A DNA stretch of 35,522 nucleotides from Patescibacteria group bacterium (GCA_022562395.1 JADFPI010000009.1:1-35522), one strand, 5' to 3'; counted from the first letter of the stretch, positions 20,066-29,667 are shown. The notes: a model not told the origin generated them from the sequence alone. Made by a program: numbers and translations.

Positions 20066-21385
20066 ATGTCGTTTAGGTATATATCGCGCTTAATATCCGC
20101 CTACATATCGCGTTTTAAAGGTGTAATTTTTATTGGAGTTCTGCTTGGGGCATTGATTTTTATTTTCTCCAGATTCATTATCCCACTTATTTTTATAACA
20201 AACACCAAAAAAATTGGAATTGCAGGAAGATATCGGACCCAATCCCTCCCCACCTCAATAGTTAGCATGATAGGGGAGGGTCTTACCGAAATCGACGAAA
20301 ACGGAAATGTAATTCCAAAACTCTCGCACAGCTGGGAAACACCAGACAAAGGTAAAACCTGGATCTTCCACTTGAACGAAAACACGCTCTGGCAAGACGG
20401 AGAAACGCTGACAAGCGATTCTATTAACTACACCTTTAGCGACGTTGAAATTGAAAGGCCTGACGAAAAAACAATTGTATTTAAGCTCCAAGAACCCTTT
20501 TCAGTATTCCCAACTGTAGTATCCAGGCCAACATTCAAACAGGGACTCTTGGGTACAGGCGAATGGAAAGTATCAAAAATTTCACTGGGGACTTCAGATT
20601 TTGTCCAAAGGCTTACTCTGGTTAATCAAGCTAAAGAAAAAAGGATCTTTAAATTCTATCCCACCGAAGAACAAACAAAACTTGCGTTCAAACTTGGCGA
20701 AGTCGACGAAATTAGAGAAATATTTAACCCTACTCCCTTTCTCGATTGGCCTACTGTAAAAATCTCTAAACAGGCTAATGAGAAAAGAGTAGTTGTTGTT
20801 TTTTTCAACACCCAGGATAGTAAACTTTCAGATAAATCACTTCGTCGAGCACTTGCTTATTCAATGGTTAAAACCTATGACGGCGAAAGAGCAATCAGTC
20901 CGATTTCTCCTAACTCTTGGGCGTACAATCCGACTGTTAAAACGTATGAGCGAGACGTTGAACGCTCTCGTGAATTTATTGATGAGCTTCCGGAAGAATT
21001 CAAACAAGATTTCTCAATTAACCTAGTAACCACACCTGTTTTGCTAACACTAGCGGAAGAAATTGCCGATGACTGGGAAAATGTAGGAGTAAAGACTCAA
21101 GTCCAAGTTTCCTCCGGCATTCCAATTGAATTTCAGGCATTTTTGGCTATTTTTGACACCCCTACTGACCCCGATCAATATTCAATTTGGCACTCTACCC
21201 AAACTGCAACAAACATCTCAAAATATCAAAATCCAAGAATCGATAAACTTTTAGAGGATGGGCGTGTTGAGCTTAATATCGAGGAGAGAAAAAAGATATA
21301 TCTTGATTTCCAGCGCTTTTTAGTAGAAGATTCTCCCGCAGTTTTCCTTTACCACCCGTCTGTTTACACCATAACAAGGGGATAA
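20066..21385 (+). CDS. ABC transporter substrate-binding protein, family 5 (peptide/oligopeptide type)
   Basis: N-terminal TM anchor; IGEGLTEIDENGNVIPKLSHSWETPDKGKTWIFHLNENTLWQDGETLTSDSINYTF; FNTQDSKLSDKSLRRALAYSM. No permease or ATPase gene adjacent. Confidence 0.9.
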   Translation: MSFRYISRLISAYISRFKGVIFIGVLLGALIFIFSRFIIPLIFITNTKKIGIAGRYRTQSLPTSIVSMIGEGLTEIDENGNVIPKLSHSWETPDKGKTWIFHLNENTLWQDGETLTSDSINYTFSDVEIERPDEKTIVFKLQEPFSVFPTVVSRPTFKQGLLGTGEWKVSKISLGTSDFVQRLTLVNQAKEKRIFKFYPTEEQTKLAFKLGEVDEIREIFNPTPFLDWPTVKISKQANEKRVVVVFFNTQDSKLSDKSLRRALAYSMVKTYDGERAISPISPNSWAYNPTVKTYERDVERSREFIDELPEEFKQDFSINLVTTPVLLTLAEEIADDWENVGVKTQVQVSSGIPIEFQAFLAIFDTPTDPDQYSIWHSTQTATNISKYQNPRIDKLLEDGRVELNIEERKKIYLDFQRFLVEDSPAVFLYHPSVYTITRG

Positions 21386-21388
21386 ATA

Positions 21389-24300
21389 TTAGGCGCTTGC
21401 TTCCGTTTCCAGACCACCCAAAGTGTGATAAATAGCATTGAATAGCGATTTTGCCCTGTCGGGTGTGTCTTCCGATGCATATTTTCCCCTTAGAACTTCA
21501 AAGATATCCTCTACTTTATACGGTATCGAAACTTCGCCCAGCTCGTTTTTTATTTCAAGTCTATTAAGCACATCTCTGATGAGACTAGTTATACGGTTAG
21601 AAGATACTAATTTGGCAAGGTTATAAGCTAGGGTAAAGTCATAAGGCACCTCTTCTATCTCCGGTGTTTTACCATTTCCATTGGGAGATTTTACCAGTCT
21701 CGCAACCTCTTCGCTAACGTCGTAAGGGAAGCTTCTTCTTATTTCTTCGAGCACCTGACCGCTTGGCGAGCCTCCATTTGCCGAGAATACCAAGCGCGCG
21801 AATGCATCCTGGGGAGATTTTTCTTGGGTGATTTTAAAACCCTCGTTTGTAAGCCAGTCGATTGAATTAGCGTGTTCGTCTTCAGCATATCGCTGAAGGA
21901 GATTTAAAATTGTAGCCGCTTTTTCAGGGAATTTGTCATCGTAGGATAGAATAGCTAAATGGCCCGCTGCTGACACTACAAGTTCCTTTTCTAACCTGGT
22001 AAGATTACCATTCATGGAGAATGATTTGCTAATGCGCTCAAGAATCTTTTTTCTTTCTCTTTCTTTTTGGACTAATCTTAATCCCGTATAGGCTACGGCC
22101 AGAGAGGCTGCTCCAATACCCAGTTTTGCGGCGTTTTCTACCAAAAATTCTTCTGCTTTACTGTCTTCGCTTATCTTTTGAACAACTTCATTTTGCCGAT
22201 TTTCGAGCCCCTTTCTATAAACCTCACCTAAAGCCACCAGTCTCTCAATCTCCCTTTGCTCGCTTCTTCCTTGATTAATTAACTCTTGCCTTGCTTCATA
22301 AAAAGAGTCACTTACACTCGTCAACTCGCCCATTACACTAGTTAATATTCGCCTTTCTTCTCCCTCGGTTAATGTATTATCTTCTTGCAATACACTTCTT
22401 AGCTGTTCAGCATATTCCGGCAAGTTATCAACGCGCTTTAGTTCTTCCCCAGACAATCTAGAAGTTAACCACCCTGTATTTCCAATTAGTCTTTCAAGTT
22501 TTGAAAGCCTTGGCACTATGTTTCTTTCGTTGACTCCATTGTAACTTTGCAATTTTTCATCTAATTCCGGCTCTTCTTCAACTTGTTCTTGCGTAGCAAT
22601 TTCTTGCCTGAAGTCTTCTCCTATATGAAGGTTGTCATCTTGATTATTAGCTCTCATTTCATCCAGTTTTTCCTCTGAAAACCAAATAAGTCCGTCTATT
22701 AAATTAATATCCCGGTAAGCTACTTCCCGATTCATTTCTCGATAGTTTTCCGCTAAAGCTTCAAAACGCTTTCTTTCTGCTTCTTCCTGCGCTTTTTGTT
22801 CGGCCAAATTAGGATAATATTTTCTAAGGTCCGACTCGATTATTGAAAGCATCATTCTTTCCCACTCCGCTTCTTTTAATATCTCCTCACCCTCGCGCTC
22901 TAGAGTTTCCTTTATCCACTCTGCATCCTGGGCAATTTGGGCCAAAGCACCGTAATCCCCGGATTCGGTACCAACCAACTCTTGCAGTCGGTCGGAATTT
23001 TCTTTTACCTGCTCAAGATAAGAAATGTTTCCCTCAATTTGCTCTGCCGTTACTTTTTCAAGATACAAATCGTCCATGTTTATCTTTCTTTCCAATAGCC
23101 TTTCAATATCACTCCTCATTCTTTGAAGAATTCTAATTTCGCCCTCTGCTAGTTGGCCTGAATTTGGACCTCTCTCTTGACCAACGAAAAGGTCATTGCT
23201 TAGCCTTTGTGCCGTCATCTCCCTAATTACCTCTCTCGCTTCCTTTAAAACTTCTGTCTGTTCACTATCTGATACATATCCTTCTGTTTTCCTTACTAAT
23301 CTCAAAAGTTCCTGCTCGTTTACATAAGCACTGGGATCAATACTTTCTGGAGACGTATCAGCAATTTCACCTTCAAGTTTACTTTGCTCATTGACCAAAT
23401 CCTCTATGTACTTTTCAATTTCGTCCGGCGAAACAGCCCTTCCAGCTAATGCCTTCAGGTCCTCGAGAGGTGTCTTCGAAGTTACTGGAGGAGTCGTGTC
23501 AATTTCCAATATTTCTCCGTTGGGCAGCAACAACACACTATTTTGATGGCCGATCTTCCCCCATAAATAACCACTGTGGTTAACCATAGGCATTCCCGGT
23601 TGATTTCCCACGATAAAGCCGACAGAATTCATAAAATCGCGAAAGGCAAAGGAAGCAACACTACAAAAATATCCCCCTTCTGTGTTTTGAGCAATAGACT
23701 TTATGCTTGCATAATCGCCAAGGTTCTCATTAATGTCAAAGTCAAGAGCATAATATCTATTTTTGTCCGTGTATTCTGCATAAAGACCGGAGTACTTTAT
23801 ACCAACTTCAGATAGTTCTGAGTCTAATTCCTCATCGGATATCTCTCTCTTATAATATCTTTCCTTTACCACGGAAATGTCATTAATCATCTCTGCATGA
23901 ATAGCCTGAAGTGCCGCGTCACCCGCAAGTTGACTATTTATTCGCTCAGCCTGCCCCCTATCAAAGGATAACCAATAATTATGTAGCTTAACATCTTCTA
24001 AGCGCGAAATTCTTGGAGCGAGATAATCCAGCTTAATTGGTTCAAGAACAAAAAGTGCTTTTCCTGGTATATCCTCTTCGTTTCCGTCATAGTCGTAATA
24101 AATTTCTCCTAAAGGCCCAACTAAGGGCTGTTTACCGCCTTCTTGGTAAACTTTAACAACTCTCCAGCCTATCGGAGGATAAACCGTCTCATTGACTCCA
24201 TTTAAAGAGTAGGCGAGCTGATTATCTTTATATTCGAAGTTAACATGCTCTATCGAATCTACAATTTCGTAATTGTCCAACTTCCTTCTGTCACTTCCGT

Positions 24301-26563
24301 AATAAAACGTATCCAAATCGTTATCGGTTGAACCGCTCCAATATTGTAGATTGATATCCCAAGGAAAGTAACCTACGTATTCTCCGTTTTGACCACTCAT
24401 TGTTTCAGGAAGATGATAAATTTTTCCGAATGTCGCCAGCCCAATATTCTCCAACGCTTCTCTGTCAATCGCGTCCGGAATCCTGTCACCAATATCCTCT
24501 GGTGTTTGACTTAGCCCAACTGTTTTTTCAAGAGCTTCTTCTGGCGTTACACCTTGTCTTTTACCTCCCATTTCATTGGTTACATTTTGCTTCGCTCTTT
24601 CCTGAAGAGTTCTATATTTTTCGAGACGCGCCCAGAATCTTTTTTCCTCTTGCTGTTTTTCAGCCTCCCTGAGTGTGTTTTCAGCAATCGCTTGTTCATC
24701 TAATTCCTGGTTTGTTATTTTTACGTAAACCTCACTTGCTTTATATAAAGAAAAAGTTGCAAGTGCACCTAATGTAACACCGAGAGCCGTTGTAATTGTT
24801 TTTGCAACTTGCTTATCCTCTATTGTAAATTGGCGGGATTTTGGAAATTTAATAAATCCCAAAACTCTTTTGTAGGTTAGCTCTTCGAGCTTTGCACGAA
24901 TGTTGGCCATATTTTCTGGCTGCAAAATATCCTCAATTTCGCTGTCTCCTTTAGCTAGAGCTACCTTGGCTACCTCCGATACATCCGGAATAAACTTTTC
25001 TGCCCTTTTTCTTATCTCGTCATAAAGTTTAATTAAACTTTCTTTATCAATCTTTTGCCTGTAATTCGGGTCGAAAAGAAAATCGTTTTCGCGTTTATTG
25101 AAAGATACCTCGGCAATTCTGTAGGTCATGAGTTTTAGTAGTAGATAAAAAGATTCCGCGTTTTCAGGACTCTCTTCAATAGATTTTCTTAAACTCTCAG
25201 CAATGTAGGGATTTCGCAGTGCGTAAACCCATGAGAAAAGCGGGTCGTGAGCAAGCTTGTCGACTCTCAAGCTGTAGTGTCTGTTTTTTCCTGTAATTAT
25301 GTTTGTTAAATTTGTTCTTGCCTTTTGAGAAAGGGTGTCATCTTTAAGAAAACTGGCCGCGATTAAGGTGGAGGCATCCTTGAGATAATCAAGCTCTTCC
25401 TCCGTAATTTCTGCCCCTTCATCTATCTGCTCAATCAAAAACCGTCTCCATCCTCTAGTCAGCCTATCCTTCTGCTCTCTTTCAATATTCCTTACTCCCT
25501 CAACCAAATCTGCGCGCTTAATTCTGTCCTTTTTAATTTCCTCTACGGTCCTATCCTCATCAAACGGTAGTGCAGAGCGCCGAAGAGAGGAGGGGATAGT
25601 AAGCCTTCTTGCCTGTCTTTTCATCTCACGTCTTTTTCTTGCCCTAGCGGACCAATTATCAAGAATAGGGAATTGGTACGTTGGGGGAGAGGTGACTTCT
25701 ATTTTATGTCCTTCTTGTGTCTTTCTGTACTTTGGATTTTTTCTTTTTAGCGCTTCCACTTCTCCGTTGTACCAAAAGGGGAGCTTGCGAAGAACGGAGT
25801 AGGAATACCGCCTTTTGATTTCGCTATAACTTCCAGAGTCTTCGACAACTACGTCTCTTAGCTGATTTGCCAAAGTATTGAATCGAGGGTCGTAGATAAG
25901 ATTTGCATTATTTAAAATCTCCAAGATTCCGATAGCGGTAGCGGCTTCACTTACTTGGTAATCCTTAAGTTTTTCTTTATATTGCGTAAGCGAAGAGCGA
26001 ACTAAGACAGGATGGTGTTTGGCAGCCTCCCCCCAAACATAAAGTCCTCTGATGACTGTCGAGAGTTGGCTGCCAAAGTTTTTAATACTCCTAAACTCTC
26101 TCCTTCCCGAAGGTAATTGCTCGTAAGTATATTGTTCTGGTTTTAAAGTTTTATCTACTTTGCCTAATATTCTTTTGGGTTTTGGTCTTCCTTCTGTTGC
26201 AAGTTGAAAATCCGATGGAGCAGTGATAAGAGTTAGAATGTCCACCAGAGGATTATCCGAACTATAGCCATCTACGGCACTCTCCCGCCTACCATAAAGA
26301 TAATCTATTGCCCTAACTTGAGAAAGTAAAACTTCCGCTTTTTTGCCACTAATCTCTCCTTTTTTTTGCAAATCCGCAATCTCTGTTGCCTGCCTATCGA
26401 TTACCGCGTAGACAGCTTCCGGAGAAAAATCCGGCCACTCGGGCGTAAACGCATCCGGCAAGGCAGTCGTAGCTACATCCTCCAGGTCTCTTTGCAACCT
26501 TCTATTTCCTTGCCGAAAAAGGACTTTTTCGTTGGGTCTTTCTGCAACTCCTTCTTTTTCCAT
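21389..26563 (-). CDS. Giant 1724-aa membrane protein with a large central domain containing a transglutaminase-like Cys/His/Asp pattern
   Basis: Single uninterrupted frame; TM-like segments TITTALGVTLGALATFSLY and KLGIGAASLAVAYTGLRLV; charged helix-rich flanks; FCSVASFAFRDFMNSVGF...GHQNSVLLLPNGEILEIDTTPP. Confidence 0.85.
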   Translation of the reverse strand: MEKEGVAERPNEKVLFRQGNRRLQRDLEDVATTALPDAFTPEWPDFSPEAVYAVIDRQATEIADLQKKGEISGKKAEVLLSQVRAIDYLYGRRESAVDGYSSDNPLVDILTLITAPSDFQLATEGRPKPKRILGKVDKTLKPEQYTYEQLPSGRREFRSIKNFGSQLSTVIRGLYVWGEAAKHHPVLVRSSLTQYKEKLKDYQVSEAATAIGILEILNNANLIYDPRFNTLANQLRDVVVEDSGSYSEIKRRYSYSVLRKLPFWYNGEVEALKRKNPKYRKTQEGHKIEVTSPPTYQFPILDNWSARARKRREMKRQARRLTIPSSLRRSALPFDEDRTVEEIKKDRIKRADLVEGVRNIEREQKDRLTRGWRRFLIEQIDEGAEITEEELDYLKDASTLIAASFLKDDTLSQKARTNLTNIITGKNRHYSLRVDKLAHDPLFSWVYALRNPYIAESLRKSIEESPENAESFYLLLKLMTYRIAEVSFNKRENDFLFDPNYRQKIDKESLIKLYDEIRKRAEKFIPDVSEVAKVALAKGDSEIEDILQPENMANIRAKLEELTYKRVLGFIKFPKSRQFTIEDKQVAKTITTALGVTLGALATFSLYKASEVYVKITNQELDEQAIAENTLREAEKQQEEKRFWARLEKYRTLQERAKQNVTNEMGGKRQGVTPEEALEKTVGLSQTPEDIGDRIPDAIDREALENIGLATFGKIYHLPETMSGQNGEYVGYFPWDINLQYWSGSTDNDLDTFYYGSDRRKLDNYEIVDSIEHVNFEYKDNQLAYSLNGVNETVYPPIGWRVVKVYQEGGKQPLVGPLGEIYYDYDGNEEDIPGKALFVLEPIKLDYLAPRISRLEDVKLHNYWLSFDRGQAERINSQLAGDAALQAIHAEMINDISVVKERYYKREISDEELDSELSEVGIKYSGLYAEYTDKNRYYALDFDINENLGDYASIKSIAQNTEGGYFCSVASFAFRDFMNSVGFIVGNQPGMPMVNHSGYLWGKIGHQNSVLLLPNGEILEIDTTPPVTSKTPLEDLKALAGRAVSPDEIEKYIEDLVNEQSKLEGEIADTSPESIDPSAYVNEQELLRLVRKTEGYVSDSEQTEVLKEAREVIREMTAQRLSNDLFVGQERGPNSGQLAEGEIRILQRMRSDIERLLERKINMDDLYLEKVTAEQIEGNISYLEQVKENSDRLQELVGTESGDYGALAQIAQDAEWIKETLEREGEEILKEAEWERMMLSIIESDLRKYYPNLAEQKAQEEAERKRFEALAENYREMNREVAYRDINLIDGLIWFSEEKLDEMRANNQDDNLHIGEDFRQEIATQEQVEEEPELDEKLQSYNGVNERNIVPRLSKLERLIGNTGWLTSRLSGEELKRVDNLPEYAEQLRSVLQEDNTLTEGEERRILTSVMGELTSVSDSFYEARQELINQGRSEQREIERLVALGEVYRKGLENRQNEVVQKISEDSKAEEFLVENAAKLGIGAASLAVAYTGLRLVQKERERKKILERISKSFSMNGNLTRLEKELVVSAAGHLAILSYDDKFPEKAATILNLLQRYAEDEHANSIDWLTNEGFKITQEKSPQDAFARLVFSANGGSPSGQVLEEIRRSFPYDVSEEVARLVKSPNGNGKTPEIEEVPYDFTLAYNLAKLVSSNRITSLIRDVLNRLEIKNELGEVSIPYKVEDIFEVLRGKYASEDTPDRAKSLFNAIYHTLGGLETEASA

Positions 26564-26576
26564 ATTGTGAATATGG
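26560..26576. repeat. Perfect inverted repeat CCATATT-gtg-AATATGG over the start codon of the giant gene
   Basis: Read directly; lies between the -10-like TATAAT (26578-26583, minus strand) and the ATG. Confidence 0.6.
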
Positions 26577-26626
26577 TATTATAGGCTATTCGGAAGCAAA
26601 TTACAATATTTACAGCCTCGCAAGCT

Positions 26627-26783
26627 CTAATAATCCTGCGCTGACCAAGCAAAGGTTGCGCTGGAAACACCTGGGTCGGTATCAACATTTATTGTAAAAG
26701 TGGTTGCGCCCACACTTGAAATCCAAAATTCCGAGTATTAGAAGTAGAATTGCTGAAAGGAGAGGTTTTCGAATCTTCATCAT
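26627..26783 (-). pseudogene. Frameshifted relic of a small exported protein
   Basis: Minus-strand MMKIRKPLLSAILLLILGIL (signal-peptide-like) shifts by one G near 26723 into ISSVGATTFTINVDTDPGVSSATFAWSAQDY*; TTGACG-17-TAAATA promoter-like elements upstream. Confidence 0.5.
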
Positions 26784-26862
26784 GACAATTTCTATTTAAC
26801 ATTCTATTATTTTGGCGTCAATAATTATAGTAGAAGTATGCCAAAGAAGGGCCGACAGCAGG

Positions 26863-28032
26863 TTACTGCGAAAATAAGGGGTTTAGTTTTAGATAGCCTA
26901 ATTGAGGAGTGTTTAAGACAGGCTCGAACACCAGCCGTTTCTGTCGGTAAGCAGACTGGGTTTTGGCCCGAACAGACAATTCTTCGACGACCAGCCTGAT
27001 GAGTTTTTTAGCTTCGATTTCATTTCTTTTAATAGACATGTTCCAGTCAAGACCCGGCCCAGTGTTGCCCTCCAATAGATAAATATTGCCATTATTGCTA
27101 ATAATAAAATCAAGTGCATAAAGCGAGCAATTTTTATCTAAGATTTTGGCAATCAAACGTGATTTTGCTACTAGAGCCTGAGGAACTTCCTTAAGAGGGA
27201 TATAAGTTAATAGACCACCTGAATGTTCGTTACAGCGAAAGTCGCCCGGCTTAGCTACTCGGATATATGACTGAACAATTTTGTCGTTAAAATAGATTAG
27301 GCGAATATCAGTGGAGGCAAAGCAATTACGATAACTGAATCCATGGTCGAACTTAGCAAAGGGTTGAATAATATACGAAATGTTGGTATTTCTGCGGATG
27401 ACAGCCAACATGTTTTGGGACTGCCCGGTCTTAAATTTGTAAACACGCCGTCCACCGGCGCCAAACCTATCCTTCAGTATTATATCCGAGCTGAAATCTT
27501 TTGTACCGGGATGGCGAAACATTAGCTCACTCAGCGCTTTGCAAGCATTATTAATACCTTGAAGAGTATTGTCCTTCAAAGGGATTGTCGGAATGGAATA
27601 TTCAGATAGTTTTTTATAAGTCTTTTGTTTGTCGAAAAATAAATTAAATAAATCCGGATCGTTAAACGGTTTAACTTCTGTTGATGAGAACAATAACTGA
27701 CGGCGGAATTTAATGCTACTTCTTGTCGGAGAAAATTTATCAAATATCAGACTGGAAAAACAAGGAATGTTGTTTTTGAACCATTTACTGTTTCTAAAAC
27801 TCCAAAAGCTACGGCAATAACCAGGTCCGATGATGTCGGCTGAAGTGCTAAAAACCACGTTTAAATTAAATTTATTGCAGATTTCGAGGAAATAGCCATA
27901 AACGATGTTGTAGGATTCATTACAGGAGCCGCGAGGAAACGGGGTTTCATTATTTTTGGAGGAGTCAGACGCGCTTGCGGCAAGCGTCTCGTTGTACACT
28001 ATAATAACGTCAAAACGGTTTAATTTATTCAT
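26863..28032 (-). CDS. ATP-grasp domain protein (RimK/GshB/Ddl-like fold)
   Basis: DIILKDRFGAGGRRVYKF, SYIIQPFAKFDHGFSYRNCFASTDIRLIYFNDKIVQSYIRVAKPGDFRCNEHSGG, LYALDFIISNNGNIYLLEGNTGPGLDWN. Confidence 0.8.
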   Translation of the reverse strand: MNKLNRFDVIIVYNETLAASASDSSKNNETPFPRGSCNESYNIVYGYFLEICNKFNLNVVFSTSADIIGPGYCRSFWSFRNSKWFKNNIPCFSSLIFDKFSPTRSSIKFRRQLLFSSTEVKPFNDPDLFNLFFDKQKTYKKLSEYSIPTIPLKDNTLQGINNACKALSELMFRHPGTKDFSSDIILKDRFGAGGRRVYKFKTGQSQNMLAVIRRNTNISYIIQPFAKFDHGFSYRNCFASTDIRLIYFNDKIVQSYIRVAKPGDFRCNEHSGGLLTYIPLKEVPQALVAKSRLIAKILDKNCSLYALDFIISNNGNIYLLEGNTGPGLDWNMSIKRNEIEAKKLIRLVVEELSVRAKTQSAYRQKRLVFEPVLNTPQLGYLKLNPLFSQ

Positions 28033-28133
28033 AAATTCAGATGAGATACTAAACTAAAGCTTGCGGAAGAACTGGTTGCTCTGTGATATAAGTAGGCTGT
28101 ATTATATCTTATTTTAGGAACGGGCGCTATCTT

Positions 28134-28604
28134 TTAATCTTTTGGCGTGGGCTTCTTAGCTTCCTTCTTGCGCACTTTCTTTGTCTTGACCTTTTCATCC
28201 TCCTTCGCAGAAGACTGTGCAGGACGCGAAGCTTCCTCTTTGGAGGGAGCCTTTTTTGAAACCGGTTTCTTTTCTACATTGCCCTCAAGTACTTTAAGAA
28301 TTCTATCAAGTTTTGTATTTAGAGCGCTGACTTGCTCTAATAACTGTTTATTGGCATTGTCTCTTTCTCCAAAACCAGATTCTCTAGAACCTCTTCGGTT
28401 TGATCTGCCGCCTTCCCTCTTTTCAAAGCAATCACTGCAATATATTGGCCTATCTCCGCTGGGCTTAAAGGGAACTTCGCAGTCCTTTCCACACTCGTTA
28501 CAAACCGCCTTATGCATTTCCCTGCGCCCGGAGTCACGCCGACGAAAATTTCCGCCTCCCTGTCTTCCACCACCAAATCTACTGTTTCGATCGTAACTTC
28601 CCAT
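28134..28604 (-). CDS. Small CxxC...CxxC zinc-binding protein with basic/low-complexity tails
   Basis: CNECGKDCEVPFKPSGDRPIYCSDCFEKR, Arg/Gly-rich N-terminus and Lys-rich C-terminus; AGAAAGGA upstream of ATG. Confidence 0.8.
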   Translation of the reverse strand: MGSYDRNSRFGGGRQGGGNFRRRDSGRREMHKAVCNECGKDCEVPFKPSGDRPIYCSDCFEKREGGRSNRRGSRESGFGERDNANKQLLEQVSALNTKLDRILKVLEGNVEKKPVSKKAPSKEEASRPAQSSAKEDEKVKTKKVRKKEAKKPTPKD

Positions 28605-28678
28605 AATTTCCTTTCTCTACCAATTATACTCTTTATTTATATTTAATCCATGAACAAATATCTCTAAAGTAAAAATGT

Positions 28679-28690
28679 TAAAATACAAAC
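28679..28690 (+). promoter_or_regulatory. Putative leaderless promoter: TAAAAT (28679-28684) plus 6 nt to ATG
   Basis: Sequence TAAAAT-acaaac-ATG. Confidence 0.45.
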
Positions 28691-29632
28691 ATGTTTATCG
28701 ATGAAGTTGAGATAACAATAAAAGCCGGCGACGGAGGATTAGGAATGGTTTCCTTTGGAAAATTGGAAAAGTCCGGACCGGACGGAGGTAATGGAGGAGA
28801 GGGCGGAAAGGTAGAATTAAAAATTAGTTCTGATTTAACCCTGTTAGATAAATTAAAGAGTAAAAGACTAATATCGGCCCAAAACGGGGGCAATGGAGGC
28901 AGAAATAAAAAAACAGGTAGAAGGGGTGATCACCTTGTAGTAATGCTACCTGTCGGCTCTCACTTAGAAGACATTGACACGAAAGAAACATTCGAATTTA
29001 ACAGAGTTGGAGAAAAATATTTTTTTTGTGAAGGCGGGAAAGGCGGAATTGGCAATTACGACCTGCGTTCTTCTACTAACACCACCCCAAAAAATACAAT
29101 TCCACCAACTCCGGGTCAAATTCGAAGGTTAAAAATTAATTTACGCTTTATTGCAGATTACGGACTGATTGGTTTACCAAGTACGGGTAAAAGTAGCTTA
29201 CTTAACGAATTGACAAATACAAATGTTAAAACTGCGCTGTATCATTTCACCACGCTTTCTCCTAACTTGGGTGTCCTTCCGAACAAAAAAATACTAGCAG
29301 ACATACCGGGTCTTATAGAGGGCGCGTCTGAAGGAAGAGGTTTAGGCATAAAATTTCTCAAACACATTCAAAAAGTAGATTTACTGCTCCACTGTATTTC
29401 ACTCGAATCAACTGATCCATTGAAAGATCATAAAATAGTTAAAAAAGAACTCGGCAAATTTAGTAAAGATTTGTTAGAAAAAGAAGAAATTATCGTCCTA
29501 ACCAAATCTGATTTAGTTAATATTAAAAAGTTAAATAAAGCTATAAAATCAGTTAAGATACTGAAAAAAAGGGTAATCGCTACCTCAATTCATGATAGCA
29601 AAAGCTTGATTAAGTTATTAAAATTACTGTAA
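28691..29632 (+). CDS. obg: GTPase Obg/CgtA
   Basis: Gly-rich N-domain AGDGGLGMVSFGKLEKSGPDGGNGGEGG; G1 GLPSTGKSSLLNEL; G3 DIPGLIEGASEGRGLGIKFLKHI; G4 TKSD. Confidence 0.95.
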   Translation: MFIDEVEITIKAGDGGLGMVSFGKLEKSGPDGGNGGEGGKVELKISSDLTLLDKLKSKRLISAQNGGNGGRNKKTGRRGDHLVVMLPVGSHLEDIDTKETFEFNRVGEKYFFCEGGKGGIGNYDLRSSTNTTPKNTIPPTPGQIRRLKINLRFIADYGLIGLPSTGKSSLLNELTNTNVKTALYHFTTLSPNLGVLPNKKILADIPGLIEGASEGRGLGIKFLKHIQKVDLLLHCISLESTDPLKDHKIVKKELGKFSKDLLEKEEIIVLTKSDLVNIKKLNKAIKSVKILKKRVIATSIHDSKSLIKLLKLL

Positions 29633-29667
29633 ATATTTCTAATTATTGGCGAAGCGAAGTTTGAAAT

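Noticed and set aside
28147-28596. 149-aa plus-strand ORF opposite the zinc-binding protein
   Set aside because: The minus-strand product has clear CxxC motifs and a Shine-Dalgarno; the plus frame is a low-complexity mirror.
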